55,828 bases of DNA from the NCBI RefSeq assembly GCF_010093225.1, contig NZ_PDWM01000019.1, forward strand, positions 1-55,828, given 5' to 3'. The notes under the pieces were generated by a model, which was not told the origin of the DNA, searched no databases, and saw only the letters and a list, made by a program, of their open reading frames with translations. Position 1 is the stretch's first letter. Each line of letters starts with the position of its first letter. Both the position numbers and the translations under genes were made by a program. The stretch comes from Pseudoxanthomonas koreensis (lineage in GTDB: Bacteria > Pseudomonadota > Gammaproteobacteria > Xanthomonadales > Xanthomonadaceae). This document shows positions 7,250 through 17,579 of this stretch, piece after piece.

Positions 7250-8404
7250 TCAGTTGGACGCCGCGCAGCCGTCCTTCTTCTTCAGCGGATTCCAGCTCCA
7301 GCCCTCTTCCGCGCACTCCGGCTTCGGTGCCGGCGCCAGCGCGGCCTCGCGCTGCGCGGCGGCGCGGGCCTGCTGCTCGCGCTGTTCGCGCGCCTGGGCG
7401 AGCCGCTGCGCCTTCAGCTCCTGCATCGCGGCACGGATCTGCGGCAACGCGGCCAGCGCGGCCTTTTCGCCTTCCAGGATCGCGCGGTTGCGCTGGGTGA
7501 AGTCGGCACCGCCGATATCCAGCACCTTGGGCCGGATCACCGCGTCGGCACGCGCCAGCTCCTGCTCGCCCAGCTTCTGGCCCATGATCGCGATCGACTG
7601 GTTGACGATGCCGAGCATGCCGTCCGGGCGCTTGCCGCCGGCCTTGCTGGAGATGTCCACGGCGATGACGAAATCGGCGCCGAGCTGGCGCGCGGCATCC
7701 ACCGGCACCGGGCTGACCACGCCGCCGTCCACGTACTGGAACCTGCCGATGGTCACCGGCTCGAACACGCCCGGCACGCTGCTCGACGCACGCACCGCCT
7801 GGCCGGTGTTGCCGCGGATGAAGACCGTGCGCTCGCCGGTTTCCAGCTGCGTGGCGACCGCGGCGAACGGCTTGCGCATGCGTTCGATCGGCCGGTTGTC
7901 CACGCTCTGATTGACGTAGTCCTGCAGCTTCAGCCCCTGCACCAGGCCACCGGAGAACAGGCGCACGTCGCGGATGCTGGCCTCGTCCAGCGCCACCGCG
8001 CGCTCCTGCAACTTGAATGGGTCCATGCCGCTGGCGTACAGCGCGCCGACCACGCTGCCGGCGCTGGTGCCCGACACCACCACCGGCTGCAGGCCGTTGG
8101 CCTCCAGCATCTTGATCACGCCGATGTGGGCGAAGCCCTTGGCCGCGCCACCGCCCAGGGCCAGGCCGATGCGCAGCGGCGGCAGCACCGGGTCGGGCGC
8201 CGGCGCGGCGACCGCTGGCGCGACCACGGCCGGCGGCGGTTCCGGGCGCGTGCCGCCGCCGCAGGCGGCCAGCAGCAGCGCGGCCAGCGTCGCCCGTGCG
8301 GGCAGGCGGGGGCGGAGGAACGGGCGCGGGGCGGTGAGCGTGGACACGGCGGGGACAGCGGAAGGCACCACGGGATGCGGCCGGGCGATTCTAGGGTGCG
8401 CCAC
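7250..8404 (-). CDS. Patatin-like phospholipase, predicted lipoprotein (RssA/NTE type)
   Basis: A 384-residue patatin-domain hydrolase. The oxyanion loop is GGGAAKG (residues 84-90), the nucleophile Ser114 sits in GTSAG, and the dyad Asp226 is in VDGG, so the catalytic site is complete. The N-terminus contains LAALLLAAC with Cys48 as a lipobox cysteine, which predicts a membrane-anchored, periplasm-facing enzyme. The start is uncertain. The GTG at 8404 has GGAAG six bases upstream but leaves a long n-region; the GTG at 8347 gives a better signal peptide but lacks a ribosome site. The C-terminal tail is a basic, coiled-coil-like stretch (about residues 325-362). It lies between xanB2 and xanA2, so a role in the pigment-lipid pathway is possible but unproven. 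Confidence 0.82.
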   Translation of the reverse strand: MAHPRIARPHPVVPSAVPAVSTLTAPRPFLRPRLPARATLAALLLAACGGGTRPEPPPAVVAPAVAAPAPDPVLPPLRIGLALGGGAAKGFAHIGVIKMLEANGLQPVVVSGTSAGSVVGALYASGMDPFKLQERAVALDEASIRDVRLFSGGLVQGLKLQDYVNQSVDNRPIERMRKPFAAVATQLETGERTVFIRGNTGQAVRASSSVPGVFEPVTIGRFQYVDGGVVSPVPVDAARQLGADFVIAVDISSKAGGKRPDGMLGIVNQSIAIMGQKLGEQELARADAVIRPKVLDIGGADFTQRNRAILEGEKAALAALPQIRAAMQELKAQRLAQAREQREQQARAAAQREAALAPAPKPECAEEGWSWNPLKKKDGCAASN

Positions 8405-8452
8405 GCGCCGCTTCCGCGACGGCCGATGAACGCGGGGGCCAGGTTTGCATCC

Positions 8453-9793
8453 CTAGGGCGCGGGTGCGTCGGCCAGCAGTGCCAGCAGCTCGTCGCGGCG
8501 CAGCTTGCCGGTGGCGTTGCGCGGCAGGCGCGGCAGCAGGCGTATCCGGCGTGGCAGGAACACCGGATCGACCGTGGCGCGCAGCGCGGCGACGATGTCG
8601 GCGGCGGCCAGCCCCGGCGCCCCCGCCAGCGCGGCGATGCGGCCGACGCCACCGGCGCGCTCCGGTTCCAGCTGCACGATCACCCCGTCCTCGACCCCGG
8701 GCCCGGCGAGCAGGCGCCGGGTGATGTCGCCCAGCGAGGCGCGCTTGCCGCCGATCTCGAGCAGGTCGGCCTGGCGCCCGCGCAGTTGGAAGCAGCCGCC
8801 GGCCTCGATTTCGACCAGGTCGGCCAGCGCGACCGGCGCCGGCAGGTGCGGCGCGTGCACCAGGGTGCCGCCCGGCTGCGGCGCCAGGCGCACGCCGGGC
8901 AATGGCGTCCACGCCGTCTCCCGCGCCGGGCGGCGGCGCGCGATCACGCAGGTTTCGGTCGAGCCGAAGACCTCGCGCACTTCGGCGCCGAAACGCGCCT
9001 CGGCCGCGGCGGCCAGTTCGCGCGGCAACGGCGCGGTGGCGGACACGATCCCGGCCAGCGGCGGCAGCGCCACCCCCGACTGCAGCAGCGCGCGCAGGTG
9101 TGCCGGCGTGGTCACCAGCAGCCGCGCGCCGCCGGCCTCCTCCAGTGCGCGCGCCACGTCGGCCGGCAGCAGCGGACGCCCGGCGTGCACCGCCGCGCCG
9201 CCGAGCAGCGGCAGCAGCACCGACATCTCCATTCCGTACATGTGCTGCGGCGGCACCGTGGCCACGATCCACGGCTGCGCATCGCCCCACAGGTCGCGCA
9301 GCGCCGCCAGGTTCTGCGCGGTGCCGGCGGCGAACGCCGCCCAGGTCTTGGCGTGCGCCTGCGGCTGCCCGGTGCTGCCGGAGGTGTAGCCGATCGCGGC
9401 CAGCGCGCCGGCGACCACCTGCGGCATGTCCGGCGCCGGTCCCGGCGCACCGGAAGGCAGCGGCGACGACGCGTCCAGCCGGTAGGCGCCACCGTCGCCG
9501 TGCCTACGCAGGATCTCGGCCACCGCGCCCGGGGCGCCGGAAGGCGGCAGCAGGGCGGCCTGGCCGCGCAGCGCGGCCGCGCAGAATCCGAGCAGGAAGC
9601 GGTGCCGGTCTTCGGCCAGGTGCGCGACGTGGCGCGCCTCGGGCAGGGTCGCCGCCAGCGCCCGGGCCTCGGCCAGGAATTCGCCGAGCCCCAGCCTGCG
9701 GCCGCCACCGAACAGCAGCACCCGGCCGGGGTCGCCGACGGCCAGCGGCAAGCATTCCGGCAGCGGGCCGGGGGATTGGATGACGGCGGACAT
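8453..9793 (-). CDS. xanA2: AMP-binding ligase of the xanthomonadin cluster (hydroxybenzoate:ACP ligase)
   Basis: A 446-residue adenylate-forming enzyme, shorter than typical acyl-CoA synthetases. The ATP-binding loop is YTSGSTGQPQ (136-145), the adenine-binding block is VFGSTET (275-281), the hinge block is GRQADLLEIGGKR (339-351), and the catalytic lysine is K430 in NATGK. In Xanthomonas the corresponding XanA2 activates hydroxybenzoate and loads it onto the ACP, which initiates the polyene. The ATG at 9793 begins MSAVIQSPG. The patatin gene starts 48 bp after its stop on the same strand, so the two may be co-transcribed. The spacer to the divergent S9 peptidase gene is 200 bp. Confidence 0.82.
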   Translation of the reverse strand: MSAVIQSPGPLPECLPLAVGDPGRVLLFGGGRRLGLGEFLAEARALAATLPEARHVAHLAEDRHRFLLGFCAAALRGQAALLPPSGAPGAVAEILRRHGDGGAYRLDASSPLPSGAPGPAPDMPQVVAGALAAIGYTSGSTGQPQAHAKTWAAFAAGTAQNLAALRDLWGDAQPWIVATVPPQHMYGMEMSVLLPLLGGAAVHAGRPLLPADVARALEEAGGARLLVTTPAHLRALLQSGVALPPLAGIVSATAPLPRELAAAAEARFGAEVREVFGSTETCVIARRRPARETAWTPLPGVRLAPQPGGTLVHAPHLPAPVALADLVEIEAGGCFQLRGRQADLLEIGGKRASLGDITRRLLAGPGVEDGVIVQLEPERAGGVGRIAALAGAPGLAAADIVAALRATVDPVFLPRRIRLLPRLPRNATGKLRRDELLALLADAPAP

Positions 9794-9993
9794 CGGGTGA
9801 CTGACCGGTTCCTGCGGCAAGCCCGTTGCCTGCCCTGCGAGGCGGCCAGCATGGCGGCGGCGGCGCAGGCAGGCAAGCCGCACGGCGACCTGCGAGGCCG
9901 TGCGCGACGCCTGCTCCGGGCATGACCTTCCACAGTGGCCGGCCGCCACCCGGCTGCTACCCTGCCCGGCTCCATACCTGCCTCGCGCCCGAC

Positions 9994-12420
9994 ATGACCC
10001 GATCGTTGCTGCACGCCCTGCCCCTGTCGCTGCTGCCGCTGGCCCTTGCCCTGGCGCCGGCCGCGGCCGCCCAGGCGCCGGCGCCCGCCACGTCCACCGC
10101 CGCACCGCTGGTGGCGCCGACCGCGCCGCTGACCATCGAGCAGGCGATGGCCGACCCGGACTGGATCGGCCCGCCGGTGGAACGCGCCTGGTGGAGCTGG
10201 GACGGCCGCGAGGCGCAGCTGCTGCTGAGGCGCGAAGGCGCCAGCATCCGCGACACCTGGCGCCAGTCCATCGCCGGCGGCGCGCTGCAGAAGGTCGCCG
10301 ACGCCGAGCGCGGCGCCCTCGACGCGCCCGACCCGGTCTACGACGCACAGCGCCGGCGCGCGGCCTTCGTCCGCAACGGCGACGTGTTCCTGCGCGACCT
10401 CGGGACCGGCGCGCTGGCCCAGCTCAGCCGCACCGCCGCGGCCGAGTCGCAGCCGCGCTTCGCCGCCGACGGCGGAGTGATCTGGCGCGCCGGCAACGAC
10501 GGGTTCAAGTGGAACTCCGGCGCCGGCGTGGCCCAGGTGGTTTCGCTCAAGGCCGAGAAGGACCCGGCCGCGCCGCCCAAGGCCGACACGCTGCACGAGC
10601 AGCAGCTGCGCACCCTGGACACCCTGCGCCGCGACCGCGAGCTGCGCGAGGCGCAGCGCGCGCAGGAGGAAATCTGGCGCAAGGCCGACCCGACCCGCGC
10701 CCCCGGCCCGGCGTACCTGGGCGACAAGGTCGAGATCGTCGACAGCAGCCTTTCGCCCGACGGCCGCCACCTGCTCGTGGTGACGAAGGAGAAGGGCGCC
10801 GACGCCGGCCGCGAAGGCAAGATGCCCAACTACGTGACCGAGTCCGGCTACGAGGAGTTCGAGGAAGTCCGCACCCGCGTCGGCCGCAACGATCCGCTGC
10901 CGCACACGCTGTGGCTGGTGGATGCGGCCACCGGCTCGGTGCGCGAGCTCAAGCGTGACCCGCTGCCCGGCATCGGCACCGACCCGCTGGCTGGCCTGCG
11001 CAAGGCCGCCGGCAAGGACCCGCTCAAGGGCCTGCGCCCGGTGCAGGTCAACAGCGAGCGCGCCGGCCCCGCCGTGCGCTGGAGCAACGACGGCCGCAGC
11101 GTGGCGGTGATGCTGCGCGCGGTCGACAACAAGGACCGCTGGATCGCCGCGGTGGACCTGGAACAGGCGGTGCTGCAGCCGCGCCACCGCCTCACCGACC
11201 CGGCCTGGATCAACTGGAACTTCAACGATTTCGGCTGGCTGCCGGACAACCGCACGCTGTGGCTGCTGTCGGAGGAGTCGGGATACTCGCACCTCTACAC
11301 TCAGGCCGGCGGCGAAAAGCCGCGCCAGCGCACCTCCGGTGCATGGGAGGCGTCCTCGCCGGTGCCCAGCGCCAACGGCAACGGCTTCCTGTTCCTGTGC
11401 AACCGCAAGTGGCCAGGCGACTACGAAGTCTGCGCGCTGGACCTGGCCAACGGCCAGGTCCGCGAAGTCACCGCGCTCGACGGCGTGGAAGACTTCAGCC
11501 TCTCGCCCGACGGCCGCCAGCTGCTGGTGCGCTACTCGGACAGCTACCTGCCGCCGCAGCTGGCGGTGGTGCCGTTCGAAGGCGGCCCGGCGCGCGTGCT
11601 CACCGACACCCGCAGCGCCGCGTTCAAGGCGCGCGAGTGGATCCGCCCGCAGTACGTGCAGGTGCCGTCGAAGCACGGCGCCGGCACGGTCTGGGGCAAG
11701 TTCTACGGACCGAAGGACTACGAGCCGGGCCGCAAGTACCCGGTGGCGATGTTCGTGCACGGTGCCGGCTACCTGCAGAACGTGGCCGCGCGCTACCCGA
11801 ACTACTTCCGCGAGCAGATGTTCCACCAGCTGCTGGTGGAGAAGGGCTACGTGGTGCTGGACCTGGACTATCGCGGCAGCGAGGGCTACGGCCGCGACTG
11901 GCGTACCGCGATCTACCGGCAGATGGGCCACCCGGAGCTGGAGGATTACCTGGACGGCCTGGACTGGGTGGTCGCCAACCACCAGGGCGACCGCGACCGC
12001 GCCGGCATCTACGGCGGCAGCTACGGCGGCTTCATGACCTTCATGGCCCTGTTCCGTTCGCCGGGCACGTTCAAGGCCGGCGCCGCGCTGCGCCCGGTGG
12101 TGGACTGGACCCAGTACAACCACGAGTACACGTCCAACATCCTCAACACGCCCGAGCTCGATCCGGAGGCCTACAGGAAGTCCTCGCCGATCGAGTACGC
12201 GCAGGGCCTGCAGGACGAGCTGCTGATCGCCCACGGCATGATCGACGACAACGTGTTCTTCCGCGATTCGGTGATGCTGACCCAGCGCCTGATCGAACTG
12301 CACAAGGACGACTGGGAGATCGCGCCCTACCCGCTGGAGCGGCACGGCTTCACCCGTGCCGATTCGTGGCTGGACGAGTACAAGCGGATCCTGAAGCTGT
12401 TCGAGCGCAGGCTGAAGTGA
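9994..12420 (+). CDS. Exported S9-family prolyl oligopeptidase-like serine peptidase
   Basis: An 808-residue secreted peptidase with an Ala-rich signal peptide (MTRSLLHALPLSLLPLALA...AAAAQA). A beta-propeller-like N-terminal half is followed by an alpha/beta-hydrolase domain. The catalytic triad reads Ser676 (GGSYGGF), Asp751 (HGMIDDNVF) and His784 (LERHGF). The paired-glutamate motif that defines strict DPP IV in the second S9 enzyme (33751-36003) was not recognised here, so the substrate may be longer or not dipeptidyl. A lysine- and acid-rich insertion spans about residues 195-225. The ATG at 9994 was chosen because the signal peptide begins there. Confidence 0.88.
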   Translation: MTRSLLHALPLSLLPLALALAPAAAAQAPAPATSTAAPLVAPTAPLTIEQAMADPDWIGPPVERAWWSWDGREAQLLLRREGASIRDTWRQSIAGGALQKVADAERGALDAPDPVYDAQRRRAAFVRNGDVFLRDLGTGALAQLSRTAAAESQPRFAADGGVIWRAGNDGFKWNSGAGVAQVVSLKAEKDPAAPPKADTLHEQQLRTLDTLRRDRELREAQRAQEEIWRKADPTRAPGPAYLGDKVEIVDSSLSPDGRHLLVVTKEKGADAGREGKMPNYVTESGYEEFEEVRTRVGRNDPLPHTLWLVDAATGSVRELKRDPLPGIGTDPLAGLRKAAGKDPLKGLRPVQVNSERAGPAVRWSNDGRSVAVMLRAVDNKDRWIAAVDLEQAVLQPRHRLTDPAWINWNFNDFGWLPDNRTLWLLSEESGYSHLYTQAGGEKPRQRTSGAWEASSPVPSANGNGFLFLCNRKWPGDYEVCALDLANGQVREVTALDGVEDFSLSPDGRQLLVRYSDSYLPPQLAVVPFEGGPARVLTDTRSAAFKAREWIRPQYVQVPSKHGAGTVWGKFYGPKDYEPGRKYPVAMFVHGAGYLQNVAARYPNYFREQMFHQLLVEKGYVVLDLDYRGSEGYGRDWRTAIYRQMGHPELEDYLDGLDWVVANHQGDRDRAGIYGGSYGGFMTFMALFRSPGTFKAGAALRPVVDWTQYNHEYTSNILNTPELDPEAYRKSSPIEYAQGLQDELLIAHGMIDDNVFFRDSVMLTQRLIELHKDDWEIAPYPLERHGFTRADSWLDEYKRILKLFERRLK

Positions 12421-12479
12421 GTGCCGCGCCCGGCGCCGGGAAACCGGCCGCCGGGCACGCGGTCCGCCCGCGCCGCGCC

Positions 12480-13058
12480 ATGCCAGGACCCGAACCCATG
12501 CACGCTCCGGACCGGAACGCCGCCGTCTTCGTCACCTCGCTGGGCTGGATCTCGCTGGTGCTGGCCGCGCTGGGTTCGGCCTGGGCATTGGCGCAATTTC
12601 TGGTGGGCCTGCTGATCCCGGACGCGCTGGTGGCCGACCTGGCCGCGCAGGGGCTGGTGCCGCCGCTGCTGGCCAACCTGTTCGCATGGCGGAACGTGCT
12701 GGCGCTGGCGATGCTGGGCCTGTCGCTGGCGCTGCTGGCGTCCGCCTGGGGCCTGTTGCGGCGTCGCGAATGGGCGCGCTTGGCCTTCATCGCCCTGCTG
12801 GTGTTCGGCGCGCTGGCCAACTTCGCCGCGCTGGCCGGGATCGATCCGCTGTTCGACAGCGCGCTGGCGATGTTCCCGGCCTCGATGCGGCTCGCGCCCG
12901 AAGGCCAGCAGGCGATCGCGCAGCTGCAGTCGAGCCGGCGCCTGGTCTGGGTCACCAGCCTGGGCGGTGCGTTGGCCATTGCCGGCGTGCACGCCTGGAT
13001 CGCCTGGCAACTGTGCACCGCGCCGGTCCGCGCCCAGTTCGGGCCGCCACGGGACTGA
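12480..13058 (+). CDS. Hypothetical four-helix inner-membrane protein
   Basis: A 192-residue protein with four hydrophobic segments (residues about 17-42, 65-90, 100-118 and 160-185). Cytoplasmic Arg-rich loops such as GLLRRREWARLAF lie between them. I do not recognise the family. Two in-frame ATGs (12480 and 12498) are possible starts; the second gives a start closer to the first helix. It lies 59 bp downstream of the S9 peptidase gene in the same direction and may be read through from it. Confidence 0.65.
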   Translation: MPGPEPMHAPDRNAAVFVTSLGWISLVLAALGSAWALAQFLVGLLIPDALVADLAAQGLVPPLLANLFAWRNVLALAMLGLSLALLASAWGLLRRREWARLAFIALLVFGALANFAALAGIDPLFDSALAMFPASMRLAPEGQQAIAQLQSSRRLVWVTSLGGALAIAGVHAWIAWQLCTAPVRAQFGPPRD

Positions 13059-13113
13059 GTCACCGCGGCCCCTGTCCGCGCTCCGGGACCCGCGCCACGC
13101 GCCTGGATGCGGT

Positions 13114-14083
<970 letters not shown>

Positions 14084-14111
14084 ACCGGTGAGCCCGGCGG
14101 GGCGCGGACAT

Positions 14112-14147
14112 AAAAAAGCCCCGCCGACCAGGGGGAGGTTGGCGGGG
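14112..14147 (-). terminator. Rho-independent terminator of the sX13-like sRNA
   Basis: On the minus strand the stem GCCCCGCC-A-ACC pairs with GGT-C-GGCGGGGC around a TCCCCCT loop and is followed by TTTTTT (complement of 14112-14117). Orientation serves the sRNA. On the plus strand no T-run follows, so it is not an efficient terminator for hemF. Confidence 0.85.
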
Positions 14148-14240
14148 CCGGGAACGGCGACTTGGGGAGGAGCCCCGTTCCGTGTAGATCTGCTCCAGGG
14201 GAAGGGAGAGATCCGCGACAGGCGTTGCACCTGTCGAGGG
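14112..14240 (-). ncRNA. sX13-like small RNA downstream of polA
   Basis: Reading the minus strand from about 14240, the transcript begins with a perfect hairpin (CGACAGG...CCTGTCG, 14216-14236). Three further stem-loops follow, each with a C-rich loop: CTTCCCCT inside a GATCT...AGATC stem, CTCCTCCCC inside GGAACGG...CCGTTCC, and TCCCCCT inside the terminator stem GCCCCGCC...GGCGGGGC, followed by six T. This architecture and the position downstream of polA match Xanthomonas sX13, the positional equivalent of Spot 42 and ErsA. sX13 acts on GGGG-type ribosome-site motifs through such loops. The 5' end is estimated from a weak -10 (TCATAG, 14241-14246) and may be off by ten bases. Confidence 0.8.
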
Positions 14241-14377
14241 CTATGACACCATTCCGAACATGGATGGATCGTGAAGAACGCGGTTAAGAATCCGCTGGAT
14301 TTAGCACGGATTCATTTGTCCGGCACTGGAACGGCGATGTAACAAAAAATGCCGCCGCGGAAGTGCCTGATCGGCCG

Positions 14378-17185
14378 TCAGTGGGCCTCGTCCCAGTTGT
14401 CGCCGACGCCACTTTCCACCACCAGCGGAACGCTCAGTTGCGCCGCCGAGGCCATCAGCCGGCCGGCCTCTTCGACCAAAGTCGTAGCGAAGTCCGCATC
14501 GGCCTCGAACACCAGTTCGTCGTGGACCTGCAGGATCATCAGCGCCTGCGACGCATGCCCGGCCAGCCAGCCGTCCACCGCGACCATCGCCCGCTTGATG
14601 ATGTCCGCGGCGGTGCCCTGCATCGGCGCGTTGATCGCCGCGCGCTCGGCGCCGGCGCGCTGGGCCTGGTTGCCGGCGCGGATGTACTCCAGGTACAGGC
14701 GGCGACCGGATACGGTCTCCACGTAGCCCTGCTCACGGGCCTGCTCGCGGGTGCGCTCCATGTAGTCGCGCACGCCCGGGTAGCGGCTGAAGTACAGGGC
14801 GATGTAGTCCTGCGCCTCGCCGCGGCCGATGCCAAGCTGCCTGGCCAGGCCGAACGCACCCATGCCGTACATCAGGCCGAAGTTGATCGCCTTGGCGGCG
14901 CGGCGCTCGTTGCCGGTGACCTCGTCCAGCGACCGCCCGAACACCTCGGCGGCCGTGGCCTTGTGGATGTCCGCGCCGGACTCGAAGGCGCGCACCAGGC
15001 CCGGGTCCTGCGACAGGTGGGCCATGATCCGCAGCTCGATCTGCGAGTAGTCGCAGGCCACCAGCTTGCGGCCCGGCGGAGCGACGAAGGCGCGGCGGAT
15101 GCGGCGGCCGTCGTCGGTGCGGATCGGGATGTTCTGCAGGTTCGGATCGGAGGACGACAGCCGCCCGGTCGCCGCGCCGGCCTGGTGGTAGCTGGTGTGG
15201 ACTCGGCCGGTATCCGGGTTGACCATCTCCGGCAGCTTGTCGGTGTAGGTGCTGCGCAGTTTCGCCAGGCCGCGGTACTCGAGGATCACCCGCGGCAGTT
15301 CGTGCTGGTCGGCGATCGCCTCCAGCGCATCTTCGTTGGTGGACGGCTGGCCCTTGGGCGTCTTCACCAGCGCCGGCAGGCCCAGTTCGTCGAACAGCAG
15401 TGCCTGCAGCTGCTTGGGCGAATCCAGGTTGAAGCTGCGCCCGGCCAGCTCGGTGGCCTTCTGCTGCGCGGCCAGCATGCGCCGCGACAGGTCCGCGCTC
15501 TGCCGGCGCAGTTCGTCCGCGTCGACCTTCACGCCATTGGCCTCGATCCGCTCCAGCACCGCCACCAGCGGCATCTCGATCTCGCGGTAGACGCGCTCCA
15601 GCGCCGGCTCGGCGGCCAGCCGCGGCGCCAGCACGCGGTGCAGGCGCAGGGTGATGTCGGCGTCCTCGGCGGCGTAGCCGGTGGCGTCGTCGACGGCCAC
15701 CTGCGAGAACGGGATCTGTTTGGCGCCCTTGCCAGCCACGTCCTCGTACTTGGTGGTCTCGTAGCCGAGGTGGCGGCGCGCCAGGCTGTCCATGTCGTGG
15801 CGGGCGCTGCCGGATTCGAGCACGAAACTCTCCAGCAGGGTGTCATCGGCGTAGCCGGCCAGCACGATGCCGTGGCGGCGCATCACGTGCAGGTCGTACT
15901 TGCCGTGCTGGCCGAGCTTGCGCACCGCAGGGTCCTCGAGCAGCGGGCGCAGCAGGTCCAGCGCCTGCGCGCGGTCCAGCTGCGCCGGCACGCCGGGATA
16001 GTCGTGGGCCAGCGGCACGTACGCGGCCTTGCCGGGCTCGCAGGCGAAGCTCAGCCCGACCAGGTTGGCGCGCATGGCGTCCAGGCTGTCGGTCTCGGTG
16101 TCGAAGGCGAACTGGCCGGCGGCACGCAGGCGCGCGATCCAGTCCTGCAGCCGCTCCACCGTGGTCACCATTTCGTACTCGCCGGGCACGGCCAGGGCCG
16201 GATCCAGCGCGACGGCCGGTGCCGCCGTTGCGGCTGAGACGAAACCGCTGCCGCGTGAACGCCCCGGCTCCTTCTCGGCCACCGCCAGCACCGGGCCGCT
16301 GCCGCCCGCCGCGGCGACCGCGCCGGCCTCCAGTTCCTTCAGCGCCTGGTTGAAGCCGTAGCGCTGGTACAGCGCGCGCAGCTGCTCCACCTGCGGCTCG
16401 CGCAGGACCAGCGACGACGGCGCCTGCTCCAGCGCCACGTCGGTCTTGATCGTGACCAGTTCACGGTTCAGCGGCAGCCGCTCCAGCGCCGCGCGCAGGT
16501 TGTCGCCGATCTTGCCCTTGATCGCTCCGGCCTGGGCGATGACGCCGTCGAGCGAGCCGTATTCGCCCAGCCACTTGGCGGCGGTCTTCGGGCCGCACTT
16601 CTCCACGCCCGGCACGTTGTCGACCGCATCGCCCATCAGCGCCAGCAGGTCGACGATCTGGCCGGCGCGCACGCCGAACTTCTCCATCACCGCCGCATCC
16701 GAATCCATCCGGCTGCCGCTCATGGTGTTGACCAGCGCGATCGAGCCGCCATCCACGCCGGGCGCGCGCACCAGCTGGGCGAAGTCCTTGTCGCTGGTGG
16801 AGATGGTCACTTCCATTCCTTCGCCGGCGCCCTGCACGGCCAGCGTGCCGATCACGTCGTCGGCCTCCACGCCGTCCACGCGCAGGATGTCGATGCCCAG
16901 CGCATGCACGATCTCGCACATCGGCTGCACCTGGGCGCGCAGGTCGTCGGGCATCGGCGGGCGGTTGGCCTTGTACGCCGGGTAGAGGTCGTCGCGGAAG
17001 GTCTTGCCGGGCGCGTCGACCACGAAGGCGACGTGGTCGGGTTTTTCCTTCAGCGTGGCGCGCAGCATGTTGACCACGCCGAACAGCGCGCCGGTCGGCT
17101 CGCCGGCGGTGTTGCTCAGCGGCGGCAGCGCGTGGAAGGCGCGGTAGAGGTAGCTGGAACCGTCGATCAGGACGAGGCGTTTCAT
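14378..17185 (-). CDS. polA: DNA polymerase I
   Basis: A 935-residue three-domain enzyme for Okazaki-fragment processing and repair. The 5' nuclease domain spans about residues 1-285 (LIDGSSYLYRAFHALPPL, DGVEADDVIGTLA, STSDKDFAQLV). The 3'-5' proofreading domain is intact, with D362 and E364 in FDTETD and a later YAAEDADITLRLH. The polymerase domain carries motif A (DYSQIELRIMAH), motif B (RRAAKAINFGLMYGMG) and motif C (QVHDELVFE). The start is the ATG at 17185. About 230 bp of non-coding sequence separates its stop from the terminator of the small RNA on the same strand. Confidence 0.98.
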   Translation of the reverse strand: MKRLVLIDGSSYLYRAFHALPPLSNTAGEPTGALFGVVNMLRATLKEKPDHVAFVVDAPGKTFRDDLYPAYKANRPPMPDDLRAQVQPMCEIVHALGIDILRVDGVEADDVIGTLAVQGAGEGMEVTISTSDKDFAQLVRAPGVDGGSIALVNTMSGSRMDSDAAVMEKFGVRAGQIVDLLALMGDAVDNVPGVEKCGPKTAAKWLGEYGSLDGVIAQAGAIKGKIGDNLRAALERLPLNRELVTIKTDVALEQAPSSLVLREPQVEQLRALYQRYGFNQALKELEAGAVAAAGGSGPVLAVAEKEPGRSRGSGFVSAATAAPAVALDPALAVPGEYEMVTTVERLQDWIARLRAAGQFAFDTETDSLDAMRANLVGLSFACEPGKAAYVPLAHDYPGVPAQLDRAQALDLLRPLLEDPAVRKLGQHGKYDLHVMRRHGIVLAGYADDTLLESFVLESGSARHDMDSLARRHLGYETTKYEDVAGKGAKQIPFSQVAVDDATGYAAEDADITLRLHRVLAPRLAAEPALERVYREIEMPLVAVLERIEANGVKVDADELRRQSADLSRRMLAAQQKATELAGRSFNLDSPKQLQALLFDELGLPALVKTPKGQPSTNEDALEAIADQHELPRVILEYRGLAKLRSTYTDKLPEMVNPDTGRVHTSYHQAGAATGRLSSSDPNLQNIPIRTDDGRRIRRAFVAPPGRKLVACDYSQIELRIMAHLSQDPGLVRAFESGADIHKATAAEVFGRSLDEVTGNERRAAKAINFGLMYGMGAFGLARQLGIGRGEAQDYIALYFSRYPGVRDYMERTREQAREQGYVETVSGRRLYLEYIRAGNQAQRAGAERAAINAPMQGTAADIIKRAMVAVDGWLAGHASQALMILQVHDELVFEADADFATTLVEEAGRLMASAAQLSVPLVVESGVGDNWDEAH

Positions 17186-17281
17186 GCCGGCATTCTACGG
17201 CCACGGCCCGGCCCGGTCCCGCCGGCACGCCATGCCGGCGCGGGCGCGGCATAATGCCGGCACGCACGACAGGGAACCGCC

Positions 17282-17572
17282 ATGCACAGGACGATCCTCT
17301 TCGCCGCGGCCTTGGCCGCCACCCTCGCCCTGGCCGGCTGCGCCAGCACCGGCGCACCGGTGGATGTCAGCGGCGCCGAGGTCGCCACGCGTACCCTGGA
17401 CAACGGCGACGTGTTCGAGGAATACCGCGTCGCCGGCCAGCTGCGCATGGTCAAGATCACCCCGGTGCGCGGCGCGCCGTACTACCTGTACGACCGCGAT
17501 GGCGACGGCGCGCTGGACCGCGACGACGCCGACAAGCTGCCGCAGACCTACTGGAAACTGTTCTCGTGGTGA
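17282..17572 (+). CDS. Small DUF2782-like lipoprotein
   Basis: A 96-residue predicted lipoprotein. The signal ends in LAGC with Cys20 as the lipidated residue. The mature part is acidic and includes YYLYDRDGDGALDRDDAD, which resembles an EF-hand-like calcium loop. Genes of this type (DUF2782) are commonly found next to polA in gammaproteobacteria, as here. A CATAAT promoter-like box and an AGGGAA ribosome site precede the ATG at 17282. Function unknown. Confidence 0.78.
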   Translation: MHRTILFAAALAATLALAGCASTGAPVDVSGAEVATRTLDNGDVFEEYRVAGQLRMVKITPVRGAPYYLYDRDGDGALDRDDADKLPQTYWKLFSW

Positions 17573-17579
17573 GTCCGGC

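Noticed and set aside
8347-8349. GTG at 8347 as the definite start of the patatin gene
   Set aside because: It gives a better signal peptide but lacks a ribosome site, whereas the GTG at 8404 has GGAAG at good spacing. Left undecided.
9112-12345. A 1077-codon minus-strand frame antisense to the S9 peptidase
   Set aside because: Low-complexity composition (His/Val/Arg/Ala) and no recognisable domain; the opposite strand encodes a complete peptidase with triad and signal peptide.
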